Positions 60,568 through 64,000 of a stretch of DNA of 64,000 nucleotides are shown here, one piece after another; the first letter of the stretch is position 1; each line of letters begins with the position of its first letter. Made by a program: the position numbers and the translations under genes. The notes under the pieces are model-generated. The model saw nothing but the letters and a program-made list of their open reading frames with translations, was not told the DNA's origin and did not search any database. The DNA comes from Gordonia soli NBRC 108243. Its GTDB lineage: Bacteria; Actinomycetota; Actinomycetes; Mycobacteriales; Mycobacteriaceae. The DNA lies in assembly GCF_000334455.1 (NCBI RefSeq), contig NZ_BANX01000006.1, positions 1 through 64,000 on the forward strand. The letters run 5' to 3'.

Positions 60568-62391
60568 ATGACCTCAGCCACCATTCCCGGTCTGGATCCC
60601 GGCACCGCACCGACCAAGCATCCCGAGCTCCTGGCCTGGGTCGCCGAGGTCGCCGAGCTGACCCAACCGGATCGGGTGGTGTGGTCCGACGGCAGTGACG
60701 AGGAGTGGGCCCGGCTCACCGATCAGCTGGTCGAGGCGGGAACCCTGGTGAAGCTGGACGAGGAGCGCAAGCCGAACTCCTTCGTCGCCACCTCCGATCC
60801 CGCCGATGTCGCCCGCGTCGAGTCGCGCACCTACATCTGCTCGAAGACCCGCGACGAGGCCGGCCCCACCAACAACTGGGTCGACCCGACCGAAATGCGT
60901 GCCACCATGACCGATCTCTACCGGGGATCGATGCGCGGCCGCACCCTCTTCGTCATCCCGTTCTGCATGGGCCCCACGGACGCGCCCGACCCCAAGCTGG
61001 GCGTCGAGATCACCGATTCGGAATATGTCGTCCTCTCGATGCGGATCATGACGCGGGTCGGCAACGACGTCCTCGAGGTCCTCGGTGACGACGGCTTCTT
61101 CGTCAAGGCGCTCCACTCGGTCGGTGCCCCGCTCGAGCCGGGTCAGGCCGATGTGCCGTGGCCGTGCAACAGCGAGAAGTACATCACCCACTTCCCCGAG
61201 GACCGGGAGATCTGGTCCTTCGGTTCGGGGTACGGCGGCAACGCACTGCTGGGCAAGAAGTGCTACTCGCTGCGCATCGCGTCGGCGATGGCGCGCGACG
61301 AGGGCTGGCTCGCCGAGCACATGCTGATCCTCAAGCTGATCAGCCCGCAGGACAAGGAGTACTACGTCGCGGCAGCGTTCCCGAGCGCGTGCGGCAAGAC
61401 CAACCTCGCGATGATCCAGCCGACCATCGACGGTTGGCGCGCGGAGACCGTCGGCGACGACATCGCCTGGCTGCGCTTCGGCGAGGACGGTCGCCTCTAC
61501 GCGACCAACCCCGAGTTCGGCTTCTTCGGCGTCGCGCCGGGCACCAGCGAGGACTCGAACCCGAATGCGATGCGGACCATCGAGGCGGGTAACACGTTGT
61601 ACACCAACGTCGCTCGCACCGACGACGGCGACGTCTGGTGGGAGGGGCTCAGCGAGCCGCCGGCCCATCTGACCGATTGGAAGCTGCAGGACTGGACCCC
61701 TGATTCGGATACGCCTGCAGCGCACCCGAATTCGCGGTACTGCACCCCGATCGACCAGTGCCCGTCGCTGGCCCCCGACTGGAATGCCCCGCAGGGTGTG
61801 CCGATCTCGGCGATCCTCTTCGGCGGTCGCCGCAAGACCACGGTGCCGCTGGTGACCGAGGCCCGCGACTGGCAGCACGGTGTGTTCATGGGCGCCACCG
61901 TGGGCTCCGAGCAGACCGCGGCTGCCGAGGGCAAGGTCGGCACCGTCCGCCGCGACCCGATGGCGATGCTGCCGTTCCTCGGCTACCACATCGGCGACTA
62001 CTTCCAGCACTGGATCGACCTCGGCAAGAACGCCGACGCCGACAAGCTGCCGAAGGTCTTCTACGTCAACTGGTTCCGCCGCGGTGACGACAAGCGCTTC
62101 CTGTGGCCGGGATTCGGCGAGAACAGCCGCGTCCTGAAGTGGATCGTCGGCCGTATCGAGGGCGAGATCGAGGGACAGCAGACGCCGGTCGGCGTCGTCG
62201 CCAAGCCCGAGGAACTCGACCTCACCGGCCTCGACGTGCCCGAACAGGACCTGGCCGAGGCCCTCGCGGTGAATGCCGACGAGTGGCGCGAGGAGATCCC
62301 GTCGATCGAGGAGCTCTTCGAGTTCGTCGGCGACAAGCTGCCCACCGGTCTGCGCGACGAGCTGGACGCTCTCAAGCAGAGGCTGAGCTGA
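60568..62391 (+). CDS. pckG: Phosphoenolpyruvate carboxykinase (GTP)
   Basis: A 607-residue enzyme converting oxaloacetate and GTP to phosphoenolpyruvate, the first step of gluconeogenesis; in mycobacteria it is needed for growth on fatty acids. The kinase-1a loop [12 protein letters not shown] carries the reactive Cys and P-loop Lys. Kinase-2 [15 protein letters not shown] and [17 protein letters not shown], plus [11 protein letters not shown], are all in place. Full length for the GTP-type family. ATG 60568 has a strong GGAGGAG upstream. It corresponds to Rv0211 (pckA) in gene order. A secreted phytase-like gene follows 28 bp later. Confidence 0.96.
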   Translation: MTSATIPGLDPGTAPTKHPELLAWVAEVAELTQPDRVVWSDGSDEEWARLTDQLVEAGTLVKLDEERKPNSFVATSDPADVARVESRTYICSKTRDEAGPTNNWVDPTEMRATMTDLYRGSMRGRTLFVIPFCMGPTDAPDPKLGVEITDSEYVVLSMRIMTRVGNDVLEVLGDDGFFVKALHSVGAPLEPGQADVPWPCNSEKYITHFPEDREIWSFGSGYGGNALLGKKCYSLRIASAMARDEGWLAEHMLILKLISPQDKEYYVAAAFPSACGKTNLAMIQPTIDGWRAETVGDDIAWLRFGEDGRLYATNPEFGFFGVAPGTSEDSNPNAMRTIEAGNTLYTNVARTDDGDVWWEGLSEPPAHLTDWKLQDWTPDSDTPAAHPNSRYCTPIDQCPSLAPDWNAPQGVPISAILFGGRRKTTVPLVTEARDWQHGVFMGATVGSEQTAAAEGKVGTVRRDPMAMLPFLGYHIGDYFQHWIDLGKNADADKLPKVFYVNWFRRGDDKRFLWPGFGENSRVLKWIVGRIEGEIEGQQTPVGVVAKPEELDLTGLDVPEQDLAEALAVNADEWREEIPSIEELFEFVGDKLPTGLRDELDALKQRLS

Positions 62392-62419
62392 ACCACACCC
62401 TGAGGTAGGCTCACGACCC

Positions 62420-63436
62420 ATGAGAATCCGCTACTGGGGGGCGGCGCTGCTCGCCGCTGTCGCGGTCGCCTCCTCGGGCGCGATCGCACCGGCATCCGCA
62501 GCTCCGGCACCCTCCGTCATCGCGCGGTACCTCAACAGCGTCGACGTGACGCCGTTGATCCCTGCGCCGTTGTTCGGTGCCATCTCGGGCATCGACTCCG
62601 TCGGTGGAGGCAACTACTCGCTGATCTCGACCGACGTGGGTCGGATGGGTCCGGCGCGGTACTACACCGCGCGGGTACCCGTGGATCAGGGCGGGCAGAT
62701 CTCGGGTGCACCGTTCTTCAACGGTGGCGGAACGGTTCTCGGTCCGGGCAACATCCCGGTCCTGCCCGGCGGCGCCCAGTTCGAGGGCATCCGCAAGCTC
62801 GGCGCCGACTACGTCGTGGTCAGCGGTGGCGCCAATCAGTTCGTCCGGGTCATCGGCGCTCTGGGCACGTTCCAGCGTGATCTGCCGCTTCCGCGCGCCT
62901 ACCAGGCCGGCCGGACCACCGGCCTCAACGGTCAGCGAGGACTCACCGGTGTCGCGGTCGGTCCGCGTGGGCAGGTCAGTGTGCTGACCGCCGGTGGCCT
63001 CAAGCAGGACCCGGGCCGCTCGGCGCGCCTGTTGACCTTCGGCAAGCGCGGCACCACGGAGTTCGTCTACCGCACGGACGCCGACAAGGTCGCTGCCAAC
63101 GTGATCGCCGTCAACTCCACCGATTACCTCGTCGTGGAGCGCGGCAAGGGGCGGATCACCCGGATCTACTGGACCTCCACCCGAGGTGCCACCAATGTCG
63201 CGGGCAAGGCGAAGTTGTCGGGGGCGGAGACCCCGATGATCAAGAAGTCGGTGTTCTCGTCGGCACCGGTGCCGCGTCTGGCTATCGGCAACGTGTCCGG
63301 GATGGCGTGGGGGCCCTGGCTGCCCGACACCCCGTGGGCCAAGACCAGGTCGCGATCGCTGATGTTGGTCACCAATGACGGGTTCAACGGACCGACCCGT
63401 CTGCACGCGCTGGAGTTCGTCACCCCGAAGCGCTGA
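62420..63436 (+). CDS. Secreted esterase-like-activity-of-phytase family protein
   Basis: A 338-residue exported protein. The signal peptide ends near PASAAPAPS (residues 27-30). The body is beta-propeller-like, with FGAISGIDSVGGGNYSLISTDVGRMGPARYYTARV at the start and the repeating pattern GGAQFEGIRKLGADYVVVSGGANQFVRV and MAWGPWLPDTPWAKTRSRSLMLVTNDGFN near the end, as in the esterase-like-phytase domain. No catalytic residue set is proven. It lies 28 bp after pckG and may be co-transcribed. An imperfect GC-rich hairpin lies at about 63459-63507. Confidence 0.82.
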   Translation: MRIRYWGAALLAAVAVASSGAIAPASAAPAPSVIARYLNSVDVTPLIPAPLFGAISGIDSVGGGNYSLISTDVGRMGPARYYTARVPVDQGGQISGAPFFNGGGTVLGPGNIPVLPGGAQFEGIRKLGADYVVVSGGANQFVRVIGALGTFQRDLPLPRAYQAGRTTGLNGQRGLTGVAVGPRGQVSVLTAGGLKQDPGRSARLLTFGKRGTTEFVYRTDADKVAANVIAVNSTDYLVVERGKGRITRIYWTSTRGATNVAGKAKLSGAETPMIKKSVFSSAPVPRLAIGNVSGMAWGPWLPDTPWAKTRSRSLMLVTNDGFNGPTRLHALEFVTPKR

Positions 63437-63571
63437 TCCGCGCCTGTTCAGGGGTGTCGGTCGGTCGGTCGGACGGTGTCGCCACGCCAATGTGACCGAC
63501 CGTCGGAGCCCGGTGTCGACGGCGGCGCCCGAGGTGGGACCGGACTTCCGGGGGTTGTCGGGGACATCTCA

Positions 63572-63582
63572 GGGTTCAACCC
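63572..63582. promoter_or_regulatory. Small palindrome upstream of the MacB-type ABC gene
   Basis: GGGTTCAACCC is a perfect inverted repeat with a one-base centre, 38-48 bp upstream of the ATPase start, in the right place to overlap its promoter. Two-component or MarR-type regulators of MacB-like exporters are plausible binders. Confidence is low as the motif is short. Confidence 0.3.
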
Positions 63583-63620
63583 GATGGCAGACCTCCGTCA
63601 GTCTTGGCAGAGTTGAGCCC

Positions 63621-64000
63621 ATGACATCGACTCCGACGGTCGCCGACCGCCAGCCCGGGCCGCAGCACCTCATCGCGGCGAGTGCGCAGGAACTGACGAA
63701 GGTCTACGGAACCGGCGACACGGTGGTCGAGGCGCTCCGCGGCGTCACCATCTCGTTCCGCGCCGGTGAGTTCACCGCCATCATGGGGCCGTCGGGCTCC
63801 GGCAAATCCACCCTGATGCACTGCCTGGCCGGGCTCGACGTCGCCAGCGGCGGTCGGGTCCAGATCGGCGAGGTCGACCTGACCGGCCTCGACGACAAGG
63901 CGATGACGACCATCCGTCGCGATCGCATCGGCTTCGTGTTCCAGGCGTTCAACCTGGTGCCGACCCTCACCGCAGCGGAGAACATCACGCTGCCGGTCGA
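63621..64000 (+). CDS. MacB/LolD-type ABC exporter ATPase (truncated by window edge)
   Basis: The first 126 residues of an ABC ATPase. ATG 63621 begins MTSTPTVADRQPG; the core opens AQELTKVYGTGDTVVEALRGVTISFRAGEFTAIMGPSGSGKSTLMHCLAGLD with Walker A GPSGSGKST, and GFVFQAFNLVPTLTAAENITLPV is the Q-loop region. This is the MacB/LolD pattern of exporters of antimicrobial peptides or lipoproteins. The partner permease, with a FtsX domain, is expected immediately downstream, outside the window. Confidence 0.9.
   Translation, partial: MTSTPTVADRQPGPQHLIAASAQELTKVYGTGDTVVEALRGVTISFRAGEFTAIMGPSGSGKSTLMHCLAGLDVASGGRVQIGEVDLTGLDDKAMTTIRRDRIGFVFQAFNLVPTLTAAENITLPV

Overview
The window is high-GC, densely coded actinobacterial chromosome. 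MmpL3-type transport, a MurT/GatD pair, a PE-PPE-domain hydrolase, a GT87 mannosyltransferase and gene order shared with Mycobacterium tuberculosis all point to a mycolic-acid-containing member of Mycobacteriales. A Gordonia-like organism is my best guess; this is inferred from gene content, not from a marker gene.

Region 1 (1-14.3 kb) is mostly accessory. It holds the tail of a TetR-like gene, a Tat-exported DAPG/phloretin-hydrolase-like enzyme, a three-gene XRE regulator / ImmA-like protease / MAB_1171c-like membrane cassette, a Ser/Gly-rich surface protein, a PE-PPE lipase, an orphan DUF6924 protein, a membrane protein and a decayed IS110 transposase. A polar amino-acid-type ABC importer operon ending in a flavin monooxygenase follows, then tRNA-Ser(GGA) on the minus strand.

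Region 2 (14.3-31.3 kb) matches the M. tuberculosis Rv3712-Rv3722c neighbourhood. In window order it carries the SRP RNA, an Rv3722c-type aspartate aminotransferase, GT87, dnaX, a cyclopropane-synthase/FAD-oxidase pair, SRPBCC, a pseudouridine synthase, ybaB, recR, a secreted peptidase, a nucleoside-kinase-like protein, a family 5 UDG and gatD/murT. A 123-bp tandem array lies just after dnaX.

Region 3 (31.4-52.1 kb) is metabolic and regulatory accessory DNA. It contains an HSL esterase, a DMT exporter, two AraC regulators, a fatty-acid-hydroxylase-like membrane enzyme, two flavin monooxygenases, an HpaB-like hydroxylase under an XRE-TetR fusion regulator, SDR and acyl-CoA synthetase genes, a LuxR regulator, and a four-gene monooxygenase/SRPBCC/flavin reductase/VOC operon opposite a LysR gene. 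It ends with a TRIC channel, an AAC(3)-type acetyltransferase, an NmrA-like protein, a PlsC acyltransferase and a nitronate monooxygenase.

Region 4 (52.1-64 kb) matches the M. tuberculosis Rv0206c-Rv0211 block: mmpL3 with a very long tail, a NYN-domain gene, trmB, a divergent pair of P-loop-degenerate GTPase-like genes, a DUF6802 protein and GTP-dependent pckG. A secreted phytase-esterase-like protein and the start of a MacB-type ABC ATPase close the window.

The most unusual signals are the 77-bp inverted-repeat elements (three in tandem plus one diverged copy), the paired operators around the XRE-TetR regulator, the twin CTTGCAA sites before the XRE/ImmA cassette, and the degenerate GTPase pair.
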